Shown one piece after another: positions 47,616 to 57,413 of a stretch of 64,000 nt of DNA. The DNA lies in the NCBI RefSeq assembly GCF_003351225.1, contig NZ_QQSY01000001.1, forward strand, positions 1,586,824-1,650,823, in the 5' to 3' direction. The position numbers were made by a program, and so were the translations under genes. A model generated the notes under the pieces. The model did not search any database, was not told where the DNA came from, and worked only from the letters and a program-made list of their open reading frames with translations. How positions within the stretch are numbered: the stretch's first letter is position 1; every line of letters starts with the position of its first letter. This stretch comes from Dyella solisilvae (GTDB lineage Bacteria > Pseudomonadota > Gammaproteobacteria > Xanthomonadales > Rhodanobacteraceae).

Positions 47616-47740
47616 CGCGCATCCCCAATCCCGGATGCCGCAAGGATAAGGGATGCTCGCGAGAAGGTCAGGGGCTTTGTGCGAGTTTGCTGCCGCGGGT
47701 TCAGGACGCAGCGGCGAGCACATGCAGGTGCCTTTCTACT

Positions 47741-47821
47741 CGTCATCCCGGCGAAAGCCGGGATCCAGCGCCTCTTCTGCACATTTGAAGACACTGGATT
47801 CCGGCTTTCGCCGGAATGACG
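47741..47821. repeat. REP-like inverted pair, copy 2
   Basis: Two 28-base units in opposite orientation (47741-47768 and 47794-47821) match at 26 of 28 positions. Each is itself a small hairpin (CCCGGC...GCCGGG) bounded by CGTCAT and ATCCAG. They fill the gap between ftsE and the rhlB stop. Same family as 34873-34900. Confidence 0.65.
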
Positions 47822-47838
47822 AACAAAATCAGCTGCGC

Positions 47839-49563
47839 TCAGCGACCGGTAAAGAACTTGCTCAGGCGGCGGAAGAAGCCCACCTTCTGCGGCGCGACGT
47901 GCTCGGACGCCTTGCCGGAGGTGATCGCCACCTGACGCGACGGACGCGTGTGGCCGTTGCCGTTCTCGGCGGCGCCACGCTCACGCGGCGGACGACGCTC
48001 ACCGCGCGGCGCGCGATTGGCGTCGCCAGTGCTCGTGGCGGCGGCATCCATCACCGGCGCCTCGCCGTCGCGACGACGGTTGCGGCCGCCACGGCGGCGG
48101 CGACGCTTGCGCTCGACGCCATCCGCGGACTCACCCGTCGCCTCGACCGACGGCGCCGGCACAGCGGCCTCGGTCGTCGCAGCAACTTCCGCGACCGCTT
48201 CGACACGGGGCTTGCGCGGCTCGCGCGGCTTGTCGCTGCGCGGACGATCGCCGTCGCGACCGCCACGGCTGCGCTCACGTGGCTTGCGCGGCCCGCCGTC
48301 CTTTTCGCGCGATTCGACCTTGTCGCCGAAGGCGGCGCTGTCGGCAGCGGAGTCGGCCATGAACTGGGCGTCCTGCTCGCGCGGCTTCGGCATCACCAGC
48401 ATGTCCGCCTCGATGTTGGCGACCGGGATGCGCTGGCCGATGTAGCTCTCGATGTCCGGCAGGCTCATCGCGTACAGGTCGCACGCGAAGCTGATCGCGT
48501 CGCCCTCGGCGCCCAGGCGCGCGGTACGGCCAATGCGGTGCACGTAATCTTCGGCGTCCTGCGGCAGGTCGTAGTTGAACACGTGGCTGACCGCCGGGAT
48601 GTGCAGGCCGCGCGCGGCCACGTCGGTGCACACCAGGATGTCGAGCTGGCCTTCCTGGAAGCGCTGCAGCAGCTTCTGACGCTTGAGCTGCGGCACGTCG
48701 CCGGACAGCGCCCCGACGCGGTAGCCCTGGCGCTTGAGACGATCGGTGATGCGCTCGGCGGCGGCCTTGGTGTTGACGAAGATGATGCTGCGCGTGGGCG
48801 TGGTGCGCTCAAGCAGGTTGAGCAGCAGCGGCATCTTCTCTTCCTTGGCCGGGAAGTAGACGACCTGTCGCACGCGGTCGGCGGTGACGTTCTCCGTCTC
48901 CACCTCGAGCTTCTCGGCGTTGTGCATGTGCTCGTAGGCGAGCTCCAGCACGCGGTGACTCAGCGTGGCGGAGAACAGCAGCACCTGGCGCTGCTCGCGC
49001 GCCGGCAGGCGGCGGAAGATGAAGCGCACGTCCTTGATGAAGCCGAGGTCGAACATGCGGTCCGCCTCGTCGATCACCATCACTTCGACGCCGTCGAAGC
49101 CGAACACGTGCTGCTTGTAGTAATCCAGCAGGCGGCCCGGGGTGGCGATGATGATGTCGCAGCCGTCCTTGAGCTGCTGGCGCTGCTTGTCGTAGTCGAC
49201 GCCGCCGTAGATGAGCGCGGTGCGCAGGCCGGTGTAGCGGCCGATCGCCTTGGCGTCCTTCTCGATCTGGATAGCCAGCTCGCGGGTCGGCGCGATCACC
49301 AGGGCGCGCGGGTCGCTGTCCTTGCGCTCGGCCACGGCGGGCGTGGTGAGCAGGCGGTTCATCATCGCGACCAGGAAGGCGCAGGTCTTGCCGGTGCCGG
49401 TCTGGGCCTGGCCCGCCACGTCACGGCCGGTGAGCGCGACCGGCAGGGTCAGCGCCTGGATCGGCGTGCAGCGCGTGAAGCCGGCTTCGTCGAGGCCCTT
49501 CTGGAGCAGCGGATGGAGATCGAAGTTGGTGAAGAAAGTATCGGTGAGTACGGTCTGAGACAT
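47839..49563 (-). CDS. rhlB: DEAD-box RNA helicase RhlB
   Basis: 574 aa. Core helicase (about 1-400): Q motif TRCTPIQ, motif [22 protein letters not shown] in [13 protein letters not shown], and motif [12 protein letters not shown]. The C-terminal 170 residues are a disordered tail rich in Arg, Pro and Glu/Lys with several RGG/RRR patches ([14 protein letters not shown] region), longer than in E. coli RhlB (421 aa total). RhlB unwinds RNA for the RNA degradosome. It is divergent from trxA-rho, an order known in Xanthomonadales. No strong ribosome site precedes ATG 49563. Confidence 0.92.
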   Translation of the reverse strand: MSQTVLTDTFFTNFDLHPLLQKGLDEAGFTRCTPIQALTLPVALTGRDVAGQAQTGTGKTCAFLVAMMNRLLTTPAVAERKDSDPRALVIAPTRELAIQIEKDAKAIGRYTGLRTALIYGGVDYDKQRQQLKDGCDIIIATPGRLLDYYKQHVFGFDGVEVMVIDEADRMFDLGFIKDVRFIFRRLPAREQRQVLLFSATLSHRVLELAYEHMHNAEKLEVETENVTADRVRQVVYFPAKEEKMPLLLNLLERTTPTRSIIFVNTKAAAERITDRLKRQGYRVGALSGDVPQLKRQKLLQRFQEGQLDILVCTDVAARGLHIPAVSHVFNYDLPQDAEDYVHRIGRTARLGAEGDAISFACDLYAMSLPDIESYIGQRIPVANIEADMLVMPKPREQDAQFMADSAADSAAFGDKVESREKDGGPRKPRERSRGGRDGDRPRSDKPREPRKPRVEAVAEVAATTEAAVPAPSVEATGESADGVERKRRRRRGGRNRRRDGEAPVMDAAATSTGDANRAPRGERRPPRERGAAENGNGHTRPSRQVAITSGKASEHVAPQKVGFFRRLSKFFTGR

Positions 49564-50019
49564 TGCTTATATGGTGAGCCATGGGCAGGCGGCGCCACGG
49601 GGCGGCCGCCTGGCTCCTTGCTGGTGAGACGCTACAAGGAACAGGTGGATGGATCGGCGCGACCGGAGTGCATGGCGGCGGGTGACATCCCGAGGGATCT
49701 CACCGGCCCACGACACGCTGCGGTGGCTGGCGCCGGAGGGAGCGGCGGTATTCGACAGCTCCGCTGGCATAGGTCAAAGGACTGCGGGCGTTAACGCCCT
49801 GTTCCTCAAGGAAAACCCTTTCACCTATGTCAACGGAACCGTCCGTGGCCGCCCTTGAATCGCTTGAATCGTGCCCCGAGTTACGCTGGAATGGAGGCCT
49901 GCCGCAACGGCATCAAGCCTTCCTTCCGGTACGACCCCGCGCTTCATGGGCGCCCCAGTGTAGCCGATGCTGGGCGCGCGGTCGTGAAAGCCCCATCCCG
50001 CCTACCTTCGGAGACCCCG
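49564..50019. other. Divergent leader between rhlB and trxA
   Basis: This 456-bp gap between divergent genes should hold both promoters. I see no credible gene and could not assign hexamers with confidence. In-frame sequence upstream of trxA (from 49855) has no family similarity and is not part of the protein. Confidence 0.4.
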
Positions 50020-50346
50020 GTGAGCGACCTGATTACCCATGTGAGCGATGACGCCTTCGAGCAGGAAGTGCTCAAGTCCGATACCCCTGTCCTGCTGGAT
50101 TTCTGGGCGGAGTGGTGCGGCCCGTGCAAGGCGATCGCTCCCATCCTCGACGAGCTGGCCCAGCAGTATCAGGGCAAGCTGCGCATCGCCAAGATCAACA
50201 TCGACCACAACCAGAAGACGCCCCGCAACTACGGTGTGCGCGGCATCCCGACCCTGATGGTTTTCAAGAACGGCAAGGTCGAAGCCACCCAGATCGGCGC
50301 GGTCAGCAAGGGCCAGTTGGCCCAGATGATCGACAAGGCCATCTAA
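50020..50346 (+). CDS. trxA: Thioredoxin 1
   Basis: 108 aa, the standard size. The active site WAEWCGPCK is intact, with buried Asp in [19 protein letters not shown] (cis-Pro loop), and the closing helix [12 protein letters not shown]. The start is the GTG at 50020 ([11 protein letters not shown]), with GGAG about 9 nt upstream; the longer upstream ATG at 49855 is not supported by similarity. It reduces protein disulfides using thioredoxin reductase. rho follows on the same strand after 153 bp. Confidence 0.96.
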   Translation: MSDLITHVSDDAFEQEVLKSDTPVLLDFWAEWCGPCKAIAPILDELAQQYQGKLRIAKINIDHNQKTPRNYGVRGIPTLMVFKNGKVEATQIGAVSKGQLAQMIDKAI

Positions 50347-50499
50347 AGTTTTCTGAATTTTGCGGGCTGCGGCGCTTTACGGCGCCGCAGACCCGGTGCT
50401 AGATTTCAAGCGTCCGCCGGGACTGTCCTGTCCCCCGCGCCGTCCGCGCAGCGCAACCCTTCCCTCCTGTCATCAACGGCGCCCCGCAGAGGTTTGCCC

Positions 50500-52281
50500 G
50501 TGTCTGATATCGAAAGCAAAGAATCCACCGACGCCAAGAGCGCCGACACCAAACCTGTGGTCGAAACTCGTACTCGCGCCCCCCGTAAATCCGCCGCCGC
50601 CGCGGCTGCAGCCGCCGAAGCCAAGGCGGAGAAGCAGGCCCAGCTCGACATGCCGCCGCTTCCGCCGATCGAACGCGTCGAACGCGTCGAGCGCGTAGAA
50701 CGCGCGGCGCCGCCTGCCGAAGCCGCGCCTGCGCCTGCTCCCGCCGCCGAATCCGCCCCGCAGGGCGACGGTGGCCAGCGCCAGCCGCAGGAGGCCCGCG
50801 AGGGCGGCCAGCAGCAGGGTGGCGGCAATGGCAACAACCCGAATTTCAATCGCAATGACCGCGAGGGCCGCGGTCGTCGCCGTCGCCACGAGCGCAACCA
50901 GCAGCGTGGCCCGGGTGGCCAAGGTGGTGGTGGCGGTGGTGGTGGCCAGCAGCACCCGCGCAACAACAACGGTCTGCCGGTGGACGATGATTACGCCGAT
51001 GCCGGCAGCAACGACCGCCTGATCAACCTGACCGAGCTCAAGCGCAAGAACGCGATCCAGCTGCTGGAATTCGCCGAGTCGCTGGGCATCCAGGAAGGCG
51101 TCGCTCGCGCCCGCAAGCAGGACGTGATCTTCTCCATCCTCAAGGCCCACGCCCGCTCCGGCGGCGGCATCTGGGCCGAGGGCGTGCTGGAAATCCTGCA
51201 GGACGGCTTCGGCTTCCTGCGCTCGGCCGACGAGTCCTATCTGGCCGGTCCGGACGACATCTACGTGTCGCCCAGCCAGATCCGCCGCTTCAACCTGCGT
51301 ACCGGCGACTACATCACCGGACGCGTGCGCCATCCGAAGGAAGGCGAGCGTTACTTCGCGATGCTGAAGGTCGACGACATCAACGGCGATCCGCCGGAGG
51401 CGTCGAAGAACAAGATGCTGTTCGAGAACCTGACGCCGCTGTTCCCGCGCAAGGCGTTCAAGCTCGAGCGCGGCAACGGCTCCACCGAAGACATCACCGG
51501 TCGCATCCTGGACCTGGTGGCGCCGGTGGGTCGCGGCCAGCGTGGCCTCATCGTCTCCCAGCCGAAGTCCGGCAAGACGATGATGCTGCAGAACGTCGCG
51601 CAGGCCATCCAGTACAACCATCCGGACGTCCATCTGATCATGCTTCTGATCGATGAGCGCCCGGAAGAAGTGACGGAAATCGCCCGCACCGTGCGTGCGG
51701 AAGTGATCTCCTCGACCTTCGATGAGCCCGCCGTGCGCCACGTGCAGGTCGCCGAGATGGTGATCGAGCGCGCCAAGCGCCTGGTCGAGCACAAGAAGGA
51801 CGTGGTGATCCTGCTCGACTCCATCACCCGCCTCGCCCGCGCCTACAACACCGTGGTGCCGAGCTCGGGCAAGGTGCTGACCGGTGGTGTCGACGCCAAC
51901 GCCCTGCAGCGCCCGAAGCGCTTCTTCGGCGCGGCCCGTAACGTGGAAGAAGGCGGCAGCCTGACCATCATCGCCACCGCACTGACCGACACCGGCAGCA
52001 AGATGGACGAGGTGATCTACGAAGAGTTCAAGGGCACCGGCAACATGGAAGTGCACCTGAGCCGCCGCATCTCCGAGAAGCGCGTCTACCCGGCCATCGA
52101 CATCAACCGCTCCGGCACCCGCCGCGAGGATCTGCTGATCGAGCCGGACCTGCTCTCCAAGATCTGGATCCTGCGCAAGCTGCTGCATCCGATGGACGAG
52201 CTGGCCGCGATGGAGTTCATGCTCGACAAGATGAAGAACACCAAGTCCAACGACGAGTTCTTCAATTCGATGAAGCGCTGA
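50500..52281 (+). CDS. rho: Transcription termination factor Rho with long N-terminal extension
   Basis: 593 aa. The C-terminal 420 residues are canonical Rho: an N-terminal helical/OB RNA-binding domain starting near [18 protein letters not shown], Walker [12 protein letters not shown] (K359), Walker [17 protein letters not shown], and Q/R-loop residues. Before them is a disordered stretch of about 175 residues: Ala/Lys-rich, a VERVERVER repeat, Pro/Ala-rich, then Gln/Asn/Gly/Arg-rich ([13 protein letters not shown] region). The start is GTG 50500 with AGAGG upstream; a TTG at 50494 is possible. Terminates untranslated transcripts. Confidence 0.95.
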   Translation: MSDIESKESTDAKSADTKPVVETRTRAPRKSAAAAAAAAEAKAEKQAQLDMPPLPPIERVERVERVERAAPPAEAAPAPAPAAESAPQGDGGQRQPQEAREGGQQQGGGNGNNPNFNRNDREGRGRRRRHERNQQRGPGGQGGGGGGGGQQHPRNNNGLPVDDDYADAGSNDRLINLTELKRKNAIQLLEFAESLGIQEGVARARKQDVIFSILKAHARSGGGIWAEGVLEILQDGFGFLRSADESYLAGPDDIYVSPSQIRRFNLRTGDYITGRVRHPKEGERYFAMLKVDDINGDPPEASKNKMLFENLTPLFPRKAFKLERGNGSTEDITGRILDLVAPVGRGQRGLIVSQPKSGKTMMLQNVAQAIQYNHPDVHLIMLLIDERPEEVTEIARTVRAEVISSTFDEPAVRHVQVAEMVIERAKRLVEHKKDVVILLDSITRLARAYNTVVPSSGKVLTGGVDANALQRPKRFFGAARNVEEGGSLTIIATALTDTGSKMDEVIYEEFKGTGNMEVHLSRRISEKRVYPAIDINRSGTRREDLLIEPDLLSKIWILRKLLHPMDELAAMEFMLDKMKNTKSNDEFFNSMKR

Positions 52282-52302
52282 GTTCCGGCCCTTCAGTCGA
52301 AG

Positions 52303-52330
52303 CAAAAGCCGCCCCCTGGGGCGGCTTTTG
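52303..52330 (+). terminator. Intrinsic terminator of trxA-rho
   Basis: CAAAAGCCGCCC and GGGCGGCTTTTG pair over 12 bp around a short loop, 21 bp after the rho stop. The built-in T-run in the 3' arm (CTTTTG) and following GTTTC give a usable U-tract. The stem is nearly symmetric and could work on both strands. Confidence 0.85.
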
Positions 52331-52875
52331 CGTTTCAGGCGCAGCCGCGCCGGCGGGCAACTCCGCCGGCCACTCCCGGCTGGTCATGGCAGGGGCTGGC
52401 CTATGCTGTTTGGCGTATTCCCGTTTGCTGCCGACACGGCGAGATTGGCGCCGCCGCCCGGCTATGCCGAGGCAGATGACTCTCGATGCGCCACCCATGG
52501 ATGGACCACACCGGTTATCTGATTCCACTGGTCATCCATCGTTGTGGACGTCTCCATGCCTCACGAATCGTCGCCTGCACCACCGCGGCTCTCCAGGGGC
52601 AAGCCTGCCCCTCGCTCCCGCGCGCTGCCGGCGGCACGCATCAATGCATCGCTGCGGCGACCCGGCCCGCCAGCCAGGTTGCCGGCGCACACGCCATCCA
52701 ATCGTTCCACCTGACGCTTTCCCCTCCCCGACGGGCGGCCCTGTCCGGCCGCACCCGCCTTGCAGTGATTCCACGTGGTTGTTTTGCTGTACCGACCGAC
52801 GCAGGACGTCGGCGACGGTGCAGATGAACTGGTCACTACAACACCAAGCGGGGCAGCGTCCCCAGGGAGAATGTC
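52331..52875. other. Gene-free gap after rho
   Basis: About 545 bp. The open frames that cross it on both strands lack ribosome sites and family likeness. Its end contains the leader of the next secreted-protein gene. I see no further structure. Confidence 0.4.
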
Positions 52876-53649
52876 ATGAAGAACACCATGCTGTGGCTTG
52901 CACTGGCGGCGTCGCTTTCATGCGCCGCCGGCGCGATGGCCGCCGACGCCAGGACGACCGTCGTTATCCGCGACTACACCGACGTCGTTGCGCCCGCGGA
53001 CCAGGCGGCCTACGAGGCCGGTATCAAGAGCTTCAACCAGTGCCTGGCAAAGCACGGCTACAAATACTCATGGACCGCGTGGACGCACGAGACGGGCGAT
53101 ACCTACGCGTACTCCTACACCTCCGATCCCATGCCGTGGCAGGCCTTCGATGCGATGCAGGCCGCCGGCAAGGCCTGCGACCAGGCGATCCGCACGGGCG
53201 TCAATCCGCATCTCAGGAGTGAGACGAGCGCCTTCATGGAGGCGCGCCCCGACCTGAGCCACATGCCCCAGGACGCGAGCCTCAACTCGCCGTACATCGA
53301 AGTGATCTACTTCAAGCTCAAGCCCGGCCACGACGCGCACCAGGCCTTTGTCGACGTCACCAAGAAGATCGCCGCCGCTGCGGACAAGGCCAAGTGGCCG
53401 AACAGCTATTCCATCGGCGAGGTGCGCCATGCCGGTGAGGGCGCTGCCGACTTCGTCATTGTCCTGCCGTCGAAGTCGTGGGCAGAAGTTGGCAAGGAAC
53501 CGGACACGCCGCTGTGGACAATGGTGGAAGGGGTCTACGGCAAGGCCGATGCCCAGGCCATGCGCAAGTCGTTCAACGACGCCATGCAGGAATCGAGCTC
53601 GCATATCGACAGCTACAACGCCGAGCTGACCTACAAGGCCAGCAAGTAA
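52876..53649 (+). CDS. Secreted protein of unknown function
   Basis: 257 aa with a clear signal peptide (MKNTMLWLALAASLSCAAGAMA-AD), hence periplasmic or exported. The mature part has two halves of similar size, each beginning with a beta-strand (VVIRDYTDV and IEVIYFKLKPGHDAHQAFVDVTKKI). The second half looks like a dimeric alpha-beta barrel (antibiotic-monooxygenase-like fold), suggested only by pattern. Three cysteines. AGGGAGAA precedes the ATG. A bidirectional terminator follows. I do not recognise the family. Confidence 0.72.
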   Translation: MKNTMLWLALAASLSCAAGAMAADARTTVVIRDYTDVVAPADQAAYEAGIKSFNQCLAKHGYKYSWTAWTHETGDTYAYSYTSDPMPWQAFDAMQAAGKACDQAIRTGVNPHLRSETSAFMEARPDLSHMPQDASLNSPYIEVIYFKLKPGHDAHQAFVDVTKKIAAAADKAKWPNSYSIGEVRHAGEGAADFVIVLPSKSWAEVGKEPDTPLWTMVEGVYGKADAQAMRKSFNDAMQESSSHIDSYNAELTYKASK

Positions 53650-53675
53650 CCACACTTCCTGCAGCACGTACACGC

Positions 53676-53699
53676 AAAGGCCGCCATCTGGCGGCCTTT
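53676..53699. terminator. Bidirectional terminator between convergent genes
   Basis: AAAGGCCGCC and GGCGGCCTTT form a perfect 10-bp stem with an ATCT loop, midway between the convergent secreted-protein and OmpA-lipoprotein genes. The flanking A and T runs make it usable from both sides. Confidence 0.85.
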
Positions 53700-53734
53700 G
53701 TCGTGGTGTCCCTTCCGCACGCAGCGTTCGGGAA

Positions 53735-54355
53735 TCAGCCGCTGGTGGTACCGGTCGCGCTGCTGGAACTCATGGAGCCGGCGCCGAGGAAGTCGGTCAC
53801 TATTGTCACGCGACGATTGGGTTGCCCCTCGTCACCGTGCGCGCCCTTCACGACTTGCCGGTTCTTCACCTCGCCGTAGCCGACCGCACGCACCTGGCCC
53901 GCGGGGAGCCCACCGGTCTGCACCAGGTAGTCACGTACCGCATCGGCGCGCCGCTGCGATAGGCGTTTGTTGTGCGCCGCGCTGCCCGACGGGTCGGCAA
54001 AGCCTTCCGTGGTGATGACGGCATCGGTGTGGTGCGCCTTGATGATGTTGGCGAAGTCGTCGAGCTTCTTCTTGTCGTCCTCGCGGATGTTGGACTTGTC
54101 GGTATCGAAGTGGGCGATCGTGTTGACGCTGATGCGACCCTGCATCGCGGTGATCTGGGCGTCATACTGCGCGAACTTCTGCTGCATCTCCTGCCTGATC
54201 GCGTCGATCTCCTGCTGCTGCTTCTGATCGTTGCTTCGCAGCTCGGAAATGGCGGAGTCAAAGTCGGTCTTCTTTACGAAGTCAGAGCAGCCGCACAGCG
54301 CGACAACCATTGCACCGGCGAGCGCACGAACGACGTAGGTGGTTTTGCGTGCCAT
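53735..54355 (-). CDS. OmpA-family lipoprotein
   Basis: 206 aa. The signal with lipobox (VVALCGC, near residue 23) indicates a lipoprotein. A coiled-coil segment (about 30-75, rich in Gln/Glu/Arg) leads to an OmpA C-terminal peptidoglycan-binding domain (about 80-190), with IAHFDTDKSNI, TEGFADPSGSAAHNKRLSQRRADAVRDYL and NRRVTI. A Ser/Thr-rich tail follows. It likely tethers the outer membrane to peptidoglycan. A full AGGAGG precedes the ATG at 54355. Confidence 0.92.
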   Translation of the reverse strand: MARKTTYVVRALAGAMVVALCGCSDFVKKTDFDSAISELRSNDQKQQQEIDAIRQEMQQKFAQYDAQITAMQGRISVNTIAHFDTDKSNIREDDKKKLDDFANIIKAHHTDAVITTEGFADPSGSAAHNKRLSQRRADAVRDYLVQTGGLPAGQVRAVGYGEVKNRQVVKGAHGDEGQPNRRVTIVTDFLGAGSMSSSSATGTTSG

Positions 54356-54618
54356 GGCGTGGCCTCCTTACATGGGCTTTGCGTGCGCGCGAAGCCATGC
54401 ATGGCAAGAGTGCCTGCATGCCGGGAAGCCCCGCCCCCTACGTCAGGCGGGCATCTGCTACAGCCTCCCGGTCGTCATGCATGCCACAGCCATCTATGAC
54501 GCCTACACGCACCGACCTGCCGCAACGGGACATCGAGCCGATTGCGGTCTCAGGCAACACTGCGCCAGCGGACCGAAAGAGCAGATGAAGAACGATGCGC
54601 CGTTTCGTGAAAGGTCGT

Positions 54619-54867
54619 TCAGGAGACGCTGCGGGCAACTTTGCGGAAACGACGTTCCTGAACCACCCACGTGGCCATGCCGTAGAGCGCGCCGGCGAAC
54701 AACCACAACAAGGCTGATTGTCCTGTGGACAAACGCGGATGCGGGATCAGGTAAGTCATGATGATGAACATCGGCACGCCATAGAAAACCACGCCGCTGC
54801 GCACGACAAAGCGGAGCTTGCCTTGCTCACGCACCTTGGCCCAGCGCTCCCATTCTCTTGCCTGCAT
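54619..54867 (-). CDS. Small two-helix membrane protein
   Basis: 82 aa. The basic, amphipathic N-terminus (EWERWAKVREQGKLRF) precedes two hydrophobic helices (about 21-41 and 50-67), then a basic tail. GAGAGAAC upstream of ATG 54867 is a reasonable ribosome site. Similar short proteins are annotated as hypothetical in related bacteria; function unknown. The flanking gaps (54356-54618 and 54868-55141) hold nothing I can assign. Confidence 0.6.
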   Translation of the reverse strand: MQAREWERWAKVREQGKLRFVVRSGVVFYGVPMFIIMTYLIPHPRLSTGQSALLWLFAGALYGMATWVVQERRFRKVARSVS

Positions 54868-55141
54868 GTGTTCTCTCGTTCAGCCGCCGTCATCGGTGAC
54901 GCGTCGACCTCTAAACGCGCAAGCGTCCCATGGGTTGAATGGCTGGCGCAAGGTTGCCCGGAACCGCGGCCGGGCGACTCAGGGCACCGTCAGTTCCGGC
55001 GCCATACGGCGCGGGGTGGACGCCAGGGGTGCGCCCTGAGCGGCGGGGAGGTGTCGGTGGCAAGCTCGGACGCACTACCCGCGCGGCCGATGCGCCCCTT
55101 CCAGGGTGAACCAGCCCGCCCTGTCGCGCGTGTATCGCACC

Positions 55142-55537
55142 TCAGTACACGTGTTCGATGTCGTCCGGCAACCTCACCCACGCCTGCATGCATTCCTCGA
55201 ACACCGAGATCGACGGGGGCGGCAGGTCCTGACGGGTGAAGGCGCCGACTGGCACGCCAACCAGGCCCTTGGCTTCTTCCAGCTGGTAGTACACGGTCGT
55301 GCCGCATACGGGGCAGAAGTGGAAGGTGGCGCGACCGCCGGAGTCGCCCGAGCGCACGTACGCGGTGGCGGCGCCTCGGATCACCACGCTCTCCTCGCGA
55401 AAGCGCGCCTGCACGCCGAATGCGCTGCCGGTGCGACGCTGGCAGGCGTGGCAGTGGCAGATGGAAACGCGCAGCGGTTCCTCGGTCGCACGGAGCATCA
55501 GTTGCCGGCAGCTGCAGGTGGCGACGCGCTGGGTCAT
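55142..55537 (-). CDS. GFA-family (CENP-V/GFA) zinc protein
   Basis: 131 aa. It has the cysteine set of the glutathione-dependent formaldehyde-activating family: CSC near the N-terminus, CHCHACQRRTGSAFGV in the middle, and FCPVCGTTVYY with two more zinc ligands. Many members are not involved in formaldehyde metabolism, so the function is open. The start at 55537 has GGAG upstream; 55567 (MSFHPTEPST) is an alternative. It is 40 bp from a GNAT gene on the same strand. Confidence 0.87.
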   Translation of the reverse strand: MTQRVATCSCRQLMLRATEEPLRVSICHCHACQRRTGSAFGVQARFREESVVIRGAATAYVRSGDSGGRATFHFCPVCGTTVYYQLEEAKGLVGVPVGAFTRQDLPPPSISVFEECMQAWVRLPDDIEHVY

Positions 55538-55577
55538 GGTCGATGGCTCCGTGGGATGGAAGGACATGGCTGGCCAG

Positions 55578-56108
55578 TCATGCCTCGCGCAAGGCGAGGC
55601 TGAAGCCGAACACCGGCAACGCTCCCTGCATGAAATCCAGATCGAGCGAGCGCTGAAATCCCAGTCGCTCATACATGCCCCAGGCCACGCGCATCGCCTC
55701 CGTCGTGTGCAAGACGACGCGCGCGTGCCGCTGTTGCCGCGCGATGTCGATGCAAGCTTCGGTCAACAACCTGCCCACGCCCTTGCCCCGCGCCGCCGGA
55801 GCGACGCCCAGCAAGCGGATGCCCGAGGCATCGGTGACCGACGTCGCGCTACCGCCGGAGCCGTATTGCGACATGTCGCCGAAATACACCACGCCACCGA
55901 GCAATCCGCCCTCACCGTCCAGCGCCACCAGCACGCGGGCGTCCTTCTTTTCCGTGAAGTCACCGATGTGCGCCAGCATCTCGTAATAGCGAGGCTGTTC
56001 CTGCGGCGTGGGAAAGCCCTCCAGCCGCGAATAGACGTCGACCATCAATTGGCCAAGGGCGTGAAACTCGTCAGCGCGGATGTCGCGAATGGTCAGGGTG
56101 GTGCTCAT
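55578..56108 (-). CDS. GNAT-family N-acetyltransferase
   Basis: 176 aa. Acetyl-CoA-binding motif A is present as LLGVAPAARGKGVGRLLTEACI, with strand beta-4 before it and the usual motif-B region MYERLGFQRS near the C-terminus. The acceptor substrate is unknown. The start is uncertain: ATG 56108 (MSTTLTIRD) is chosen, but a GTG at 56147 would add 13 residues and neither has a good ribosome site. Probably co-transcribed with the GFA gene. Confidence 0.87.
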   Translation of the reverse strand: MSTTLTIRDIRADEFHALGQLMVDVYSRLEGFPTPQEQPRYYEMLAHIGDFTEKKDARVLVALDGEGGLLGGVVYFGDMSQYGSGGSATSVTDASGIRLLGVAPAARGKGVGRLLTEACIDIARQQRHARVVLHTTEAMRVAWGMYERLGFQRSLDLDFMQGALPVFGFSLALREA

Positions 56109-56241
56109 GTGAACGGCGGGTAGGCCCGGCGGGAAAACCGCGTTCACGATAGCGCATGGGCTGCCTCCAAAGGGCTGAGCTGGATCGCGCCCAGGGCGCC
56201 GTCCTGCCCAAGGCTTGGGGGCGCTCGACCGCTGCGGCGCC

Positions 56242-57000
56242 TCAGGCCGTCACGGACTCCACCACCGCCAGGCCGCGCGCACGCAATGACGGCAGGCCGA
56301 CGACCCAGGCGCCACCAGACGTCGGCGCCAGGCCGCCCGAAAGGGTCGACGCGACATCGCCTCCCGGCCATGCCGGTGCAAGCCCAAGAGCGCTGCCCAG
56401 CAAGTCCGGCGTCAGGGCGGCGTGGTCCGGATTGGGACAGCCCATCACACCCACGGTCCGGCCCGTCGCCATCCACGGTGACAGCCGGGCGACCGACGCG
56501 ACATCTCCCGCGTCCACCACCTGCGTCAACGGCAGGCCAGCAAGCTCGCTGGCCAACTCGCCAGTGGACGCTCCCGCGGTGCGCAACACCACCGGCATGA
56601 CGCCTGCCTCCAGCGCCAGCGTCACGTACCTCCGGAGCGGCGCGAATTCGCCGCCATCGCCGGGGCCCGCCACGATGAAGAGCGCATCAAGGTTGGCCGC
56701 CCTTGCCAGACGCTGATGACCATCGCCCGCCGACGCATAGGCCAACAGTGACCGGCGAGTCAAACGGGCGACCACGCGATTCGCCTTGTGTTCGACCATC
56801 ACCCAGTCGCCGACGGCCACGTCAACGCAATCCGGCGACTCAAACACGAGCGCACCGCGCGAGCAAAGCAACACGAGATCATCAGCCCGTGTGGCGACCA
56901 CGCGCGCGGGATAACCCGCTTCGAAGTCGGCCAATGTCAGGTCCTGTGCAAAATCCGGCTGCCAGCCAAGCTGATGAAGCGAATACGTCCTGTAAGACAT
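56242..57000 (-). CDS. RsgA-like protein lacking GTPase motifs
   Basis: 252 aa. The N-terminal OB-like domain (GYPARVVATRADDLVLL...VGDWVMVE) and RRSLLAYASAGDGHQRLARAANLDALFIVAGP...RRYVTLALEAGVMPVVLRT match the ribosome-assembly GTPase RsgA. The nucleotide motifs are gone: G4 NKxD becomes VLRTAG (138-143), the P-loop GxxGxGKS becomes GVMGCPNP (194-201), and DxPG becomes GLPSLR. The C-terminal zinc domain of RsgA (about 350 aa) is missing. It is thus a pseudo-GTPase paralogue, not an obvious recent pseudogene, because the frame is intact. AGGG lies 8 nt before ATG 57000. Confidence 0.8.
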   Translation of the reverse strand: MSYRTYSLHQLGWQPDFAQDLTLADFEAGYPARVVATRADDLVLLCSRGALVFESPDCVDVAVGDWVMVEHKANRVVARLTRRSLLAYASAGDGHQRLARAANLDALFIVAGPGDGGEFAPLRRYVTLALEAGVMPVVLRTAGASTGELASELAGLPLTQVVDAGDVASVARLSPWMATGRTVGVMGCPNPDHAALTPDLLGSALGLAPAWPGGDVASTLSGGLAPTSGGAWVVGLPSLRARGLAVVESVTA

Positions 57001-57107
57001 GGATACACCCTGCAATCGAAAAGACGACGGCCACCGAGCGGGGCCGAGTGAAACGCCAGGGTGCGAGGCAGAGAAGTGAAGCGCGCCAGCGAAGGCTGGC
57101 AGGATGA

Positions 57108-57152
57108 TCAGACGCGCGTCGACCCGGCGGAGGCTGCAGTCACAACAATCAT
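57108..57152 (-). CDS. Tiny ORF with perfect ribosome site (leader peptide or gene stub)
   Basis: A 14-codon ORF (MIVVTAASAGSTRV) follows AAAGGAGGAAAAGAACA, one of the strongest ribosome sites in the window. It ends 108 bp upstream of the RsgA-like start. It may be a regulatory leader. Alternatively, MIVVTAAS is how NmrA/QorB-type NAD(P)-binding proteins often begin, so this could be the 5' remnant of a deleted gene. Both readings are inference. Confidence 0.35.
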   Translation of the reverse strand: MIVVTAASAGSTRV

Positions 57153-57413
57153 TGTTCTTTTCCTCCTTTGGGCTGGGTTGACGGGACGCGCAGAGTAGCC
57201 ACGCCGGCGCAGCCCCGCAAGTGTCGGTTTTCGTTAGCCATGACGAATGCACACGCCGTCGATATCGGGAACGGACTCGCTGAGCATGCACGCCTCCGCG
57301 ACTTGTCCGTGGGAGCGCATCCCTGCCGCCTGGTCGATGTTCCGCGGCGGGGGAAATCGGGCAGACTTGGCGCGTTGCCGGACGGCGTCCGTCCCATGCC
57401 TGGAGAGGGGTCA

